Shown: positions 8,221 to 17,752, counted from the first letter of the stretch. The stretch is 64,000 nucleotides of DNA from Fervidifonticultor_A sp037443565 (GCA_037443565.1 JBBIOB010000001.1:62001-126000), one strand, 5' to 3'. The notes: generated by a model from the letters alone, not told the origin. Made by a program: numbers and translations.

Positions 8221-10959
8221 CTGCTCACTGGAACAGTCACATTCCTGTTTACTGACATCGAGGGCTCCACGCGCCTCCTCCAGGAGCTCGGCGACCGCTA
8301 CCGCGAGGTGCTCAACGAGCACCACCGTCTGCTCCGCGCGGTCATGACCGCGGCCGGCGGGCAGGAGGTCGGCACGCACGGCGATGCCTTCTTTGTCGTC
8401 TTCCCGAGCGCCAGAAGCGCGGTTGCCGCCGCCATCGAGGCCCAGCGGGCGATCCGCGCATATCGCTGGCCAGACGGCGCCGACGTCCGAGTTCGGATCG
8501 GCCTGCACACCGGCGAGGCGATGCTGGCCGGTGACGACTACGTCGGGCTCGACGTCCACCGCGCCGCCCGGATCGCATCAGCCGGGCACGGCGGGCAGAT
8601 TCTCATCTCAGAGGCTACCCGCGCTCTTGTGGCCGCCAACCTGCCCGACGGCGCCACCCTGCGCGACCTCGGCCCGCACCGCCTGAGAGACCTGCAGCGG
8701 CCGGAACGGCTGCATCAGGTCGTCCACCTCGACCTGGCCGAGGGCTTTCCGCCGCTGCGGACGCTCGATGTGGCACCGCACAACCTTCCGGTGCAGGCGA
8801 CGAGCTTCGTCGGCCGGGAAGCGGAGATGCGAGAGATCCAGCGCTTCCTGGCCGGGGCCCACCTGGTCACCCTCCGCGGACCGGGCGGCGCGGGGAAGAC
8901 GCGACTGGCGATCCAGACCGCCGCGGATCGCCTCGACGCGTTCCCGGATGGGGTCTGGTTCGTGGAACTGGCGCCGATTGCCGACGCGGCGATCGTCCCG
9001 CAGACCATCGCCTCGGTGCTGGGCCTGCGGGAACCGGCGAGGGCCGCCACCGAGGTCCTGATCGACTATCTGCGAGCCAGAGCGCTCCTGTTGATGCTCG
9101 ACAACTGCGAGCATGTGCTCGCGGCAACGGCCGAGATCAGTGCGCTCCTGCTGCGCCACGCCCCCTCGCTCCGGATCCTGGCGACGAGCCGGGAGCCGCT
9201 GGGTGTCGCGGGTGAGGTCGTCTTCCAGGTGCAGCCCTTCGCGCTGCCGGACCCGACGCACGCCGTCTCGCCAGAGCTGGCCAACCAGTCGCCCGCCGTA
9301 CGGCTCTTCGTCGAGCGCGCGGCGCTCGCGCAGCCGGGGTTTGCGGTCACCGGCGCCAACATCGGCGCAATCGTCGAGTTGTGCCGGCGCCTCGATGGCC
9401 TCCCGCTGGCGATCGAGCTGGCCGCGGCGCGGACCAAGGTGCTGTCGGTCGAGCAGATCGCCGCCCGGCTCGAAGACCGGTTCAGGCTGCTCACCGGAGG
9501 GCCGCGGACCGGCCTGCCACACCACCAGACACTCCGTGCCGCGCTCGACTGGGGGTACGACCTGCTGGCCGAGGCCGAGCGGATGCTCTTCCGCCGCGTG
9601 GCCGCTTTCGCCGGGGGGTTCACGCTTGAGGCGGCCGAGGATGTCTGCGGACGTGACGGGCTTGCGCCGGAGGATGTGCTCGACCTGCTCAGCCGGCTGG
9701 TGGACAAGTCCATGGTCGTCGTCGAGACCCTGGCGGCGGCCGAGGCCCGGTACCGCTTGCTCGAGACCATCCGGCAGTACGGTCTGGAGCGGCTCGCAGA
9801 CGCCGGCGAAGGGCTGGCTGTTCGCGAACGCCACCTGGACTACTTCCTCCGGCTGGCTGAGCGGGCCGAGATGGAGCTGCAGGGCCCGAGCCAGAAAGAG
9901 TGGCTGGACCGGCTCGAGGTGGATCACGACAACCTCCGCGCCGCGCTGGACTGGGGTAAGACCTCACCCGGCGGACTCGACGCCGCGCTCCGTCTCGCCG
10001 GAGCCCTGTACTGGTTCTGGGAGGTCCGGGGGTACTGGGCCGAGGGGCGGCGGTGGCTGGACGATCTGCTCGCGCGGGGGGACGAGGCGCCGCCGGGCGT
10101 GCGAGTCAAGGCGCTGAACGCGGCCGCCAGCCTGGTGATGAAACAGGGAGATTTCGCCCGGGTGGAGCAGCTCGCCAGCCAGAGCCTTGAGCTCTCACGC
10201 ACACTGGACGACAAGCGCAGCGCCGCGACGTGCCTGGTCATCCTGGGCGTGCTCTCCTGCCGCATGGAGGACTATCCCAGGGCCGAGACCCTCGGCGACG
10301 AAGTGTTGAGCCTCTCGCGCGAGACCGGGGACACCTTCGCGACGGCATGGGCACAGGCGATCCTGGGGTTCGTCGCGCGCGCCAAGGGCGAACCTGAACG
10401 ATCCGCGGCCCTCCTGGAGGAGAGCCTGGCGCGCCTGCGATCCCTGGGACACCTGTGGGCGACCGGGATCGTGCTGGTCAATTTGGGCCTGCTCGCCAGG
10501 GACCGCGGGAATGCCGATGAGGCGGCGGCGCGTCTCGAGGAGGCGCTGGGCATCCTCCGCCAGCTGGGGGACAAGTCGTACATCGCCTACACGCTGCTGA
10601 ACCTGGGCTCACTCGCATCCCTGCGCGGGGACTACGGGCGAGCCCAGGCGCTCTACGCGGAGTGCCTGGCTCTGCGGCGGGAACTTCAGGAAACCCGGGG
10701 TATCGTGACCTGCCTGGCCGCGCTCGGATGCGCGGCCGTCGCAGTGGGCGACGACCCACGGGCCGCGACGCTGTTCGGCGCGTTCGACGCGCAGCGCCAG
10801 GCGACCGGTGCCTCTATCCCGGCGCTGTTCCGCCAGGAGTACGAGCAACGGGTCGCCGAGGCGCGCGCGCGCCTCGGCGACGGCGCATTTGCACAGGCCT
10901 GGACGACCGGTCAGACGATGACCATGGAGCAGGCAATTCGGTTCGCGCTCGCCGAGTGA
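8221..10959 (+). CDS. Adenylate/guanylate cyclase-domain NB-ATPase-TPR regulator
   Basis: About 912 residues. Residues 3-150 are a class III nucleotide cyclase domain: GTVTFLFTDIEGSTRL with metal Asp12, then THGDAFFVVF with the second metal Asp55, and LDVHRAARIASAGHGGQ. Residues 190-480 are an AfsR/MalT-like NB-ATPase with Walker A GPGGAGKTRLA (220-230), Walker B LLLMLDNCEH and the TSREPLG sensor motif. The rest (about 600-900) is alpha-helical tetratricopeptide-like repeats ending in GAFDAQRQATG. Both metal aspartates are kept, so catalysis is plausible. The domain has no ATG, GTG or TTG start after the in-frame TGA at 8203; the first possible initiator is CTG at 8221, or the gene is frameshifted relative to ATG 8205. 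No DNA-binding domain is visible. It interrupts a sugar ABC operon on the other strand. Confidence 0.82.
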   Translation: MLTGTVTFLFTDIEGSTRLLQELGDRYREVLNEHHRLLRAVMTAAGGQEVGTHGDAFFVVFPSARSAVAAAIEAQRAIRAYRWPDGADVRVRIGLHTGEAMLAGDDYVGLDVHRAARIASAGHGGQILISEATRALVAANLPDGATLRDLGPHRLRDLQRPERLHQVVHLDLAEGFPPLRTLDVAPHNLPVQATSFVGREAEMREIQRFLAGAHLVTLRGPGGAGKTRLAIQTAADRLDAFPDGVWFVELAPIADAAIVPQTIASVLGLREPARAATEVLIDYLRARALLLMLDNCEHVLAATAEISALLLRHAPSLRILATSREPLGVAGEVVFQVQPFALPDPTHAVSPELANQSPAVRLFVERAALAQPGFAVTGANIGAIVELCRRLDGLPLAIELAAARTKVLSVEQIAARLEDRFRLLTGGPRTGLPHHQTLRAALDWGYDLLAEAERMLFRRVAAFAGGFTLEAAEDVCGRDGLAPEDVLDLLSRLVDKSMVVVETLAAAEARYRLLETIRQYGLERLADAGEGLAVRERHLDYFLRLAERAEMELQGPSQKEWLDRLEVDHDNLRAALDWGKTSPGGLDAALRLAGALYWFWEVRGYWAEGRRWLDDLLARGDEAPPGVRVKALNAAASLVMKQGDFARVEQLASQSLELSRTLDDKRSAATCLVILGVLSCRMEDYPRAETLGDEVLSLSRETGDTFATAWAQAILGFVARAKGEPERSAALLEESLARLRSLGHLWATGIVLVNLGLLARDRGNADEAAARLEEALGILRQLGDKSYIAYTLLNLGSLASLRGDYGRAQALYAECLALRRELQETRGIVTCLAALGCAAVAVGDDPRAATLFGAFDAQRQATGASIPALFRQEYEQRVAEARARLGDGAFAQAWTTGQTMTMEQAIRFALAE

Positions 10960-10973
10960 ACGCGGAGCGCGAC

Positions 10974-12254
10974 CTACTTCCTGGCCCGCTTCGTCCAGAA
11001 GTCGTCGAGAATCTTCTGCTCCTTGGCCGCGGCCTCGGCCAGCGCCTGCTGCGGCGACTTGTTGTTCACGACGACCTCATTCACCGCGTCCATGATGACC
11101 TGGCGCTGGGCAGTCTCGTCGATGAAGAACGTCGCCCGCGCCGACGACAACCCCGCGATGAACGGGCCGAAGATCCTATCACCCGTCAGCTTCTCGTCGC
11201 CGATCAGCCGGCGGCTGGCCGGGAGCTCGCCGACCCGCTCCAGCCACACCCGCTGGACCTCTTCCGAGGTCAGGAACTTGAGAAACTTCACCGCCGCCTC
11301 GCGGCGCGGGCCCTGCGCGCGGACCGTCAGGCCGTGCACCCAGTACGAGCCGAAGTTCGACGCCTCGCCGCCCACCGACCGCTTCGGCAGCGTGGTTACG
11401 CCCCAGTTTGCCCGCGTGCCGTTTCGGATCGCCGCGATCGCGAATGATCCGTCGAAGATCATGGCGGCCCGGCCGGCCATGAACGCGTTGCGGTAGCCGT
11501 TGGCGCCGGGGAAGAAGTCGATGACCCCGACCTTGTGCCGCATGATCAGGTCGGTGTACCACTTGAAGGCCTCGACCCCCTGCGGCGTCGCGTAGGTCAC
11601 GCGGCGGTTGTCGGGACTGTAGGGCGACGCCCCCCACTGCCGGAAGAGGACCTCGCGGATCAGGTGATGGTCCTGCCCGGCCGGTGCGATGCCAAAGCCC
11701 ACGACCTGCAGGCGGCCCGCCGCATCGCGCACCGTGGACCGTTCGGCCGCCGCGACGAACTCGTCCCAGGTCACCGGGGCGCGGGCCACGCCGGCGCGCT
11801 GAAACAGGTCGTCGTTGTAGAACATCGAGAGGCTGCGCACCGCGGTGGGTAGCGCCCAGTAGCGACCGTCGAAGCGCGAGTTTTTGACCATCGGCACGAA
11901 GTCGCGTTCGATCTCCTGGGGCGGAAACGCGTCGGGCGGCAGCGGTTGGAGGTAGCCCGAATCGACGTAGAGCGGCACCCACCCGTAGAACAAGTTGATG
12001 ACGTCCGGTCCCTGTCCCGCGGGTACCGCGCTCGCGACCTTCTGGTTGTAGGTGTCGTAGGGGAAGTTCTCGTGCACGACCCGGATGCCCGGGTTCTGGG
12101 TCTGGAACTGCTGGATGAGCTGGTCGACGAGCCTGACCTTGCTCTCGAAGAAGTACTGCCAGTAGGTGATCGTGACCTGCTGCTGCGCAGACCCGCCGAC
12201 GGTCAGGCCGAACAGCAGCCCGGCGACGACCAGGATCGGCACGAACGCTCTCAC
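10974..12254 (-). CDS. Extracellular solute-binding protein, family 1 (sugar ABC)
   Basis: About 426 residues with an N-terminal signal peptide (basic start, then VPILVVAGLLFGLTVGGSAQ) and the mature start VTITYWQYFFESKVRLVDQL, typical of CUT1 sugar-binding proteins. Motifs such as PDVINLFYGW and the ALPTAVRSLSMFYNDDLF strand belong to this family. No lipobox cysteine follows the signal, so a released or membrane-anchored form is possible. I favour the GTG at 12254 over the GTG at 12263 because GAGGGG sits 9 bases before it but directly abuts the first. It should feed the MalF/MalG permeases at 6247-8039, from which it is separated by the plus-strand cyclase gene. Confidence 0.9.
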   Translation of the reverse strand: MRAFVPILVVAGLLFGLTVGGSAQQQVTITYWQYFFESKVRLVDQLIQQFQTQNPGIRVVHENFPYDTYNQKVASAVPAGQGPDVINLFYGWVPLYVDSGYLQPLPPDAFPPQEIERDFVPMVKNSRFDGRYWALPTAVRSLSMFYNDDLFQRAGVARAPVTWDEFVAAAERSTVRDAAGRLQVVGFGIAPAGQDHHLIREVLFRQWGASPYSPDNRRVTYATPQGVEAFKWYTDLIMRHKVGVIDFFPGANGYRNAFMAGRAAMIFDGSFAIAAIRNGTRANWGVTTLPKRSVGGEASNFGSYWVHGLTVRAQGPRREAAVKFLKFLTSEEVQRVWLERVGELPASRRLIGDEKLTGDRIFGPFIAGLSSARATFFIDETAQRQVIMDAVNEVVVNNKSPQQALAEAAAKEQKILDDFWTKRARK

Positions 12255-12340
12255 GATTATCACCCCCTCGTGTGGTGTCGGCGGAGGAGAACTTCGGGCC
12301 GGCGGGGAGCCGGCCCTGCGTTGCCGAAACGTTCTGGGTG

Positions 12341-13501
12341 ATGACCATCGACCCCTGCGCGGGTGTGACGGCCGAGTCCGTCCGGGCCCGGCGCGGCGTC
12401 AAGTGGAACAAGCACGGCGACGACGTGCTCGGCGCGTGGATCGCGGACATGGACTTTGCCGCCCCCCAGCCTGTCCTCGACGTCTTGGAGTGGTCGGCGC
12501 GGCACTCCGCCCTCGGGTACGAGCGGCCGGAGGACGTGCAGGCGCTCTTCAGCGCCGCCTCGCGCTGGATCGCCCGCCGTCACGGATGGGAACCCGACCC
12601 GTCGGCGTTCGGCGCGCTGGCCGATCTAGTGCAGGGGATGCTGCTGGCCATCCACGCGTTCACCGAGCCCGGTGACGGCGTCATCGTGCAGGGGCCGATC
12701 TATCCCCCCTTCCTCACCAGTATCACGATGCTGGGGCGCAGGATCGTCGACAATCGTCTGGTCGATCCGACCGGAACCGCGTCCGTGGACATCGAGGCTC
12801 TTCGACGGCTCGCCGCCGACCCGCAGACCAGGCTCCTCATGCTATGCAACCCGCACAACCCGACGGGACGGGTGTTCCGCCGCGACGAGCTCGAGGCCAT
12901 CGCCGCGGTCGCGTGCGATCACGACCTCGTCGTGGTGGCCGACGAGGTGTGGATGGACGTGACGTATCCCGGCCACCGGCACATCCCGTTTGCGACGCTG
13001 GGCGAGGACGTGGCGCGGCGGACGGTGACGCTGACGTCGGCGGGCAAGACGTTCAACATCGCCGGCCTGCGCTGCTCGCTGGCGATCTTCGGGAGCGCAG
13101 AGCTCAGGGAGCGGTTCGAGGCCCTGCCGGCGCGCATCCGGGGACACCCCAACATCATGGGCATCCGCGCGTCGGTGGCGGCCTGGACCGAGTGCCGCGC
13201 CTGGCTGGACGCCGTGCTGTGCCAGCTCGACGCCAATCGCAGAGCCCTGGCCGCGTACGTGGCCGATCGGCTGCCCACCGTCAGGCACCATACTCCCGAT
13301 GGCACCTACCTGGCCTGGCTCGACTTCGGCGGCTGCCACCTCCCGGCGCCTGCGGCCGCGTTCCTGCTCGACCGCGCACGGGTCGCGCTGAACGACGGCG
13401 CCGACTTCGCCGGCGGGTCGCAGTGCGCCCGGCTCAACTTCGCGACGACGCCTGAGATCCTGGCCGAGATCTGCAGCCGCATCGAGCGCGCGCTGAGCTG
13501 A
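12341..13501 (+). CDS. PatB/MalY-like PLP aminotransferase or C-S lyase
   Basis: A 386-residue fold-type I PLP enzyme of the MalY/PatB group, which cleaves cystathionine or cysteine conjugates and is related to class I/II aminotransferases. Key elements: KWNKHGDDVLGAWIADMDF (21-39, a MalY/PatB hallmark), NPHNPTGRVF (170-179), DEVWMD with cofactor Asp201, and the Schiff-base lysine K236 in TSAGKTFNIAG. It is divergent from the sugar-binding protein gene with an 86-base gap. No good Shine-Dalgarno precedes ATG 12341; GTG 12338 or GTG 12272 are alternatives. The role is probably beta-C-S lyase activity, but an aminotransferase role cannot be excluded. Confidence 0.88.
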   Translation: MTIDPCAGVTAESVRARRGVKWNKHGDDVLGAWIADMDFAAPQPVLDVLEWSARHSALGYERPEDVQALFSAASRWIARRHGWEPDPSAFGALADLVQGMLLAIHAFTEPGDGVIVQGPIYPPFLTSITMLGRRIVDNRLVDPTGTASVDIEALRRLAADPQTRLLMLCNPHNPTGRVFRRDELEAIAAVACDHDLVVVADEVWMDVTYPGHRHIPFATLGEDVARRTVTLTSAGKTFNIAGLRCSLAIFGSAELRERFEALPARIRGHPNIMGIRASVAAWTECRAWLDAVLCQLDANRRALAAYVADRLPTVRHHTPDGTYLAWLDFGGCHLPAPAAAFLLDRARVALNDGADFAGGSQCARLNFATTPEILAEICSRIERALS

Positions 13502-13544
13502 GCCGCCGGCGCGACAGACCCGGTCCCGGGGCAGGGCCGGCGGC
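13502..13544 (+). terminator. Inverted repeat after the aminotransferase gene
   Basis: GCCGCCGGC (13502-13510) pairs perfectly with GCCGGCGGC (13536-13544), with a smaller CCGG/CCGG palindrome inside the loop. It starts right at the stop codon of the aminotransferase. No T-run follows, so it may be a rho-assisted terminator or mRNA 3'-end stabiliser. The remaining bases to 13701 show nothing recognisable. Confidence 0.4.
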
Positions 13545-13701
13545 AGATCCCATCATCCCGCAGGAGTCTGCCCGGCCTGGGCCGAATACCCCTGCCAGCG
13601 CTTCGACGCCCCGCGGAAGACCTTCCCCGCCCTTGCCTGTGGTGCCGGACGACTGCCCCGCGCGCCCGCGCGCGGAACAATAGAGAGGAGACGGTGCCAC
13701 A

Positions 13702-16050
13702 ATGGCTCGGGAATCTGCACGGAGAGCGTCCCGCAAGGGGCCGCTCGACAGGAAGCCGTCCGACAAGAAGTTATCCAGGCTGCAGGTCAATGTCGCGCTG
13801 ACCGGCGAAGGCAAGGCGCCGCCGCTCGCCGCCTATCTGTTCTCACCGAGCGGTGCGGCGATTGCCGCCGCCCCGGTCGAGAACGGGCGCGCCAGCCTGC
13901 CCGTGCCGACGGAAATGGACGGCCGCCGGCTGTCGCTGTTCGTGAGCCCGCGGCCGGAGGGGGAGGGCGCGGCGCCCGCGGCCGCCTCGCTGCGCCGTCT
14001 CGGAGCGGTGGAGCGCACCATCCACCAGATAGCGGATGGTGCGACGCTCGACCTCCGGATCCCCATCGACATCATCCCGCCCCTGTGCGCCTGTCACGTG
14101 CGCGGCCGCTTGGTCAAGCGCGTGACGCTTCCCGACGGCACGATCCGCGAACAGGCGGTGTGCAACGCGCGGGTCCACATCTGTGAGGTGGACCGCATTC
14201 CGATCATCATCGCCAGGCTCCCCGACCGGGACATCTTCCGCCTGCGCGACGACCTGTTGGACATCTTGAAGCGTCCGCTGCCGCCTCCGCCGCCGGAGCC
14301 GTTCCCGCCGGTGCCCGGTCCCTTGCCCCCAGGGCCTGTGCCGCCGGGTCCGTTCCCCCCGGGGCCGGAGCCGCAGCCGTTCATGATGAGCATGCGGTCT
14401 GTGGCCCAGCCGGCAATGCGCATGGCGGCCGCGCCGGCACGGATCACGGGAGAAGCCGCGACGCCCGTTGCCGAGCGCGCGATGCTCACCCTGTCGGCGG
14501 CGACCTCCGCGGCGCAGCTGCGGCGCCAGTTTGTCGATCTCACCGACCTCATCAGGATCTACCTCTGCGAGCTGCGATGGCTGTGGTGGTGGTTCAAGGT
14601 CGACTGCCTGTGGACCGTAGAGGTCGACGCGCAGGGCCGCTTCGATCAGTGGATCTTCCACCGGTGTAGTGACCAGCCCGACCTCTACTTCTGGGTGGAG
14701 CAGCAGCAGTCCGGCGCCTGGGTGACCGTCTACAAGCCCTCGGTCGCCTGTCATACCTACTGGAACTTCGACTGCAGCCACGAGGTTACGATCAACGTGC
14801 CGGGCGCGATCGGCTGCGACGACCCGCCGTACGACCTGCCGCCGGGCGTGACGCTGTTCGTGCTGCCGTACGCGATCGGGAGCACGCCGATCTGGGGCAA
14901 ACCGCCGGGCTCGCCGCCGGCGCCCACCGGCTGGGTGCGGACCGACGGACAGACCAACTACGTGACGTCAAGTCTCGGGCTGCTCAACGACGCGCCGTTC
15001 GGCGGCACGCTGCACCTCATCCACGACGACTCGTACTTCATCCCCTCGAGTGGGATCAAGTACTACCGGTACTCCTACCGGCGGGCCGGGTCGAGCGGTG
15101 CCTGGACGCCGATCGCGACACCGCTGGCCCGCGGCTACCGCATGGAGTACAGCGACCGGCTGCCGACCTATGAGAGCTATCCGGTCGGGCCGGTCACGGT
15201 TGGGATCGAGAGCAACCTGTTCGAGTTCAAGCCTGTGGAGCCGCCGGCGCGACCTACGGATCCCCCGACGGTCGTCGCCCGCGAGTGGACGAGCGGCAAC
15301 CTGAGCGAAGCCGCGGCCGTCTGGAACACCCTGGCCGCCTCACCGCCGGCGACGGATCCCGACCCGGACCAGGCCGGCCAGTTCGAGATCAAGATCGAGG
15401 TCTTCAGTCCCGCCGGTGTGCGCGTCGCGCCCGGCCCGGCCACGTTCCGGTTCCTGGCGCTCAACCCGGACATGGTCACGACACGGTTGGCGACCACCGG
15501 CGCCTCGGCGTCGGACCCTATGGAGGTGTTCGACGACGCCTTCCACTTCTTCGTACACGTCGACAACAACGGCGTGACCGCCGACATCCCGCAGCCCAGC
15601 GTCGACGGCGTCGGTGCCGACCCGAACTGCGGGTTCCTGTTCTACGACCCGGCGGATCCGGCCGACGACGTGCTCGTGCGCTTCCACGCCGACCATCCCA
15701 ACGACCGCGCGGTGTTCCGGTTCACGATCGTCCGCGGCTCGAACGTGCTCCCCAATGCGAGCACGCCGCCGTCGGGCTCGACGCCGAACTACGTCGAGGT
15801 GGCGTCGGCGCTTGCGCCGCTTGCGCCTGGGCCCGGCTACGCGTTGAGTGCCGGGTACTACCAGCGCACGTTCGAGCCGGTCGAGCTGGTCGGGCCGTGC
15901 GTCAACGCCGCCTTCGCGGCGTCGCTGAGCGTGTATGGAAAGGCGACGAACGGCTGGTGGCGGCTCGGCTACGACGCGTACCGCCTGATCGCGTTCGCGC
16001 TGGCGGCGAAGGCTTCCGGGGCATCGGAGCCTGAGGGGCCGGGCGGGTAG
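13702..16050 (+). CDS. Large protein of unknown function with cysteine/histidine and proline-rich segments
   Basis: A 782-residue protein that I do not recognise. It starts with a lysine/arginine-rich tail and has no signal peptide or membrane segment. Residues 125-175 look like a transthyretin/carboxypeptidase-regulatory beta-sandwich (CACHVRGRLVK, then VCNARVHICEVD, cysteines 129, 131, 154, 161). Residues 191-226 are a proline-rich linker of PPGP-type repeats. Residues 275-375 are aromatic and cysteine rich: ELRWLWWWFKVDCLW, WVEQQQSGAWVTVYKPS, CHTYWNFDCSHEVTIN and GAIGCDDPP (cysteines 289, 302, 322, 350, 358, 372). The C-terminal half is beta-rich. GAGGAG lies 14-19 bases upstream of the ATG. 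It is monocistronic, with a hairpin downstream. Metal binding or a structural, possibly multimeric role is speculation. Confidence 0.8.
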   Translation: MARESARRASRKGPLDRKPSDKKLSRLQVNVALTGEGKAPPLAAYLFSPSGAAIAAAPVENGRASLPVPTEMDGRRLSLFVSPRPEGEGAAPAAASLRRLGAVERTIHQIADGATLDLRIPIDIIPPLCACHVRGRLVKRVTLPDGTIREQAVCNARVHICEVDRIPIIIARLPDRDIFRLRDDLLDILKRPLPPPPPEPFPPVPGPLPPGPVPPGPFPPGPEPQPFMMSMRSVAQPAMRMAAAPARITGEAATPVAERAMLTLSAATSAAQLRRQFVDLTDLIRIYLCELRWLWWWFKVDCLWTVEVDAQGRFDQWIFHRCSDQPDLYFWVEQQQSGAWVTVYKPSVACHTYWNFDCSHEVTINVPGAIGCDDPPYDLPPGVTLFVLPYAIGSTPIWGKPPGSPPAPTGWVRTDGQTNYVTSSLGLLNDAPFGGTLHLIHDDSYFIPSSGIKYYRYSYRRAGSSGAWTPIATPLARGYRMEYSDRLPTYESYPVGPVTVGIESNLFEFKPVEPPARPTDPPTVVAREWTSGNLSEAAAVWNTLAASPPATDPDPDQAGQFEIKIEVFSPAGVRVAPGPATFRFLALNPDMVTTRLATTGASASDPMEVFDDAFHFFVHVDNNGVTADIPQPSVDGVGADPNCGFLFYDPADPADDVLVRFHADHPNDRAVFRFTIVRGSNVLPNASTPPSGSTPNYVEVASALAPLAPGPGYALSAGYYQRTFEPVELVGPCVNAAFAASLSVYGKATNGWWRLGYDAYRLIAFALAAKASGASEPEGPGG

Positions 16051-16109
16051 CGCGGCTCGGGCGTCGCGCGGACGACGCCGCGCGAGGAACGCATCGAGGT
16101 AGAAGACAG

Positions 16110-16142
16110 GCGGCCCCCGTGGGATGGCACCACGGGGGCCGC
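16110..16142 (+). terminator. Strong 13-bp hairpin, probable terminator
   Basis: GCGGCCCCCGTGG (16110-16122) and CCACGGGGGCCGC (16130-16142) form a perfect 13-bp GC stem with a 7-base loop, 60 bases after the stop of the large unknown protein. There is no U-run on either side, as often seen in very GC-rich genomes, so it may be a rho-independent-like hairpin or an RNA stabiliser. Confidence 0.6.
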
Positions 16143-16222
16143 TGCCTATGGGACGGGCAATCGGACCCAGGGATACGTCATCGGTCTGGGAATCTTCATG
16201 CCGCAAGATGGAGGCCCCCCGC

Positions 16223-17752
16223 ATGAGACCATTGAACCCTCATAGCGCGATGGTTGATGGTGAGCGACCGGGCCGCGCCTTAGGCCCTCCTCGCCCCGGC
16301 CGGCTTCGGTTTGACCGGGGCTCACTGCGGCTGGACGCCCCGCGCACAGCCCGGGTGCCGCGCTACCTCATCTGGGACGACCGCGTTGGCGCCTGGCGCA
16401 CCGAGGCGCTGCGCTACCTACGCGTGCGCGAGGACGCCGCGGCCTACCACCTGGCCATCGACGACCAGGCACCGCGGTTCTTCGAGTGCCCGACGCTGCG
16501 TCCCGCGCTGCCGCCGCTGCGTTCCGACCAGCGGGCGGCGGTCGACGCGTGGGAGCGGGCCGGATGCCGCGGGGTCATCGTCAAGCCTACCGGCACCGGA
16601 AAGACCGAGATCGCCCTGGCGGTCATCGCGCGCCACCGTGTCAGTGCGCTGATCGTCGTGCCCCTGCGCGATCTCATGTACCAGTGGCAGCGGCGGATCC
16701 GGCACGCGCTGGGTGTCGAGGCCGGCGTCCTGGGCGACGGCCGGCACGAGGTGTGGCCGATCACCGCCACCACCTACGACAGCGCATACATCCACATGAA
16801 GGAGATCGGCAACCGGTACCGCCTGATCGTCTACGACGAGGCGCACCACCTGCCAGCGCCGACGCTGCGCGAGAGCGCGCTGGACTGCCTGGCACCGATG
16901 CGCCTGGGCCTCACCGCCACGCCGTGGCGCGCCGACGGCGCGGACCGCCTGCTGGAAGATCTGATCGGACCGGTCGTCTACCAGGAAGAGATCGCGCAAG
17001 CCCGGGGCCGGACGCTGGCCGGCTACAGCATCGTGCGCGTGCCGATCTACCTCTCCGAGGAGGAACAACGCGAGTTCGACGCGCTGTCGCGGCGCATCCG
17101 GGCCTACATCGCGCGCCAGCGCCGCAGAGTCTCTGACGCGCCGCGGAGTGGCGGCCCGGCACCATCCGGCGCCCCCGAGCCGCGACCGTTCGACTGGGTG
17201 CGCGACCTGGCCGTCCGCTCGCGCGACGATCCAGAGGCGAAGGCGATCCTGCGCGCCTACCGCCGCAAGCTGGCGCTGGTCCACCGCTCGGCCGAGAAGC
17301 TACGCGTGCTCGAGGACATCTTCCGGCTGCACCCCGACGACCAGGTCGTAATCTTCACCGCGTCGAACCGGATGGCCCTCGAAGTCTCCGCGCGGTTCCT
17401 CATTCCCGCGCTCACGGCCCACTCAGACAAGCGCGAGCGCAGCCGTGTGCTCGACCTCTTCGGGACGGGCCGGCTGCGGGCGCTGGCCGCGTGCGAGGTC
17501 CTCAACGAAGGCTGGGACGCGCCAGCCGTGAAGGTAGGCGTGGTCCTGGGCGGCGAGAAGGGGCTCCGTGAGGCGGTGCAGCGGCTCGGGCGGCTGCTCC
17601 GTCGGTCAGGCGACCGCGCCGCCCGACTGTACGAGGTCGTCGTGCAGGAGTCGCCGGACGTCGCCCGGGCGCGCCGGCGTGGGCGGACCGATGCTTTCCA
17701 AGGCGCACCGCGTCTATCACTGGGTCAGGCCCGGCAGGTCGATCTCTTCTGA
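16223..17752 (+). CDS. XPB-type superfamily 2 DNA helicase
   Basis: A 509-residue SF2 helicase of the XPB/Rad25 group. Residues 20-90 form an N-terminal damage-recognition-like domain. Motor motifs: Q-type LRSDQRAAVDAWE (99-111), Walker A KPTGTGKTE (121-129), LIVVPLRDLMYQW, Walker B YDEAHH (204-209), TATPWRADGADR (231-242, where XPB has its RED loop), and motifs V/VI LNEGWDAP and QRLGRLLRRSGD. I chose ATG 16223 because GGAGG lies 8 bases before it. The next gene, a Bax1/DUF790 nuclease, starts inside its last 62 bases. In archaea XPB and Bax1 form a helicase-nuclease complex acting at DNA bubbles in nucleotide excision repair; the same pairing here predicts a shared function. Confidence 0.9.
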   Translation: MRPLNPHSAMVDGERPGRALGPPRPGRLRFDRGSLRLDAPRTARVPRYLIWDDRVGAWRTEALRYLRVREDAAAYHLAIDDQAPRFFECPTLRPALPPLRSDQRAAVDAWERAGCRGVIVKPTGTGKTEIALAVIARHRVSALIVVPLRDLMYQWQRRIRHALGVEAGVLGDGRHEVWPITATTYDSAYIHMKEIGNRYRLIVYDEAHHLPAPTLRESALDCLAPMRLGLTATPWRADGADRLLEDLIGPVVYQEEIAQARGRTLAGYSIVRVPIYLSEEEQREFDALSRRIRAYIARQRRRVSDAPRSGGPAPSGAPEPRPFDWVRDLAVRSRDDPEAKAILRAYRRKLALVHRSAEKLRVLEDIFRLHPDDQVVIFTASNRMALEVSARFLIPALTAHSDKRERSRVLDLFGTGRLRALAACEVLNEGWDAPAVKVGVVLGGEKGLREAVQRLGRLLRRSGDRAARLYEVVVQESPDVARARRRGRTDAFQGAPRLSLGQARQVDLF

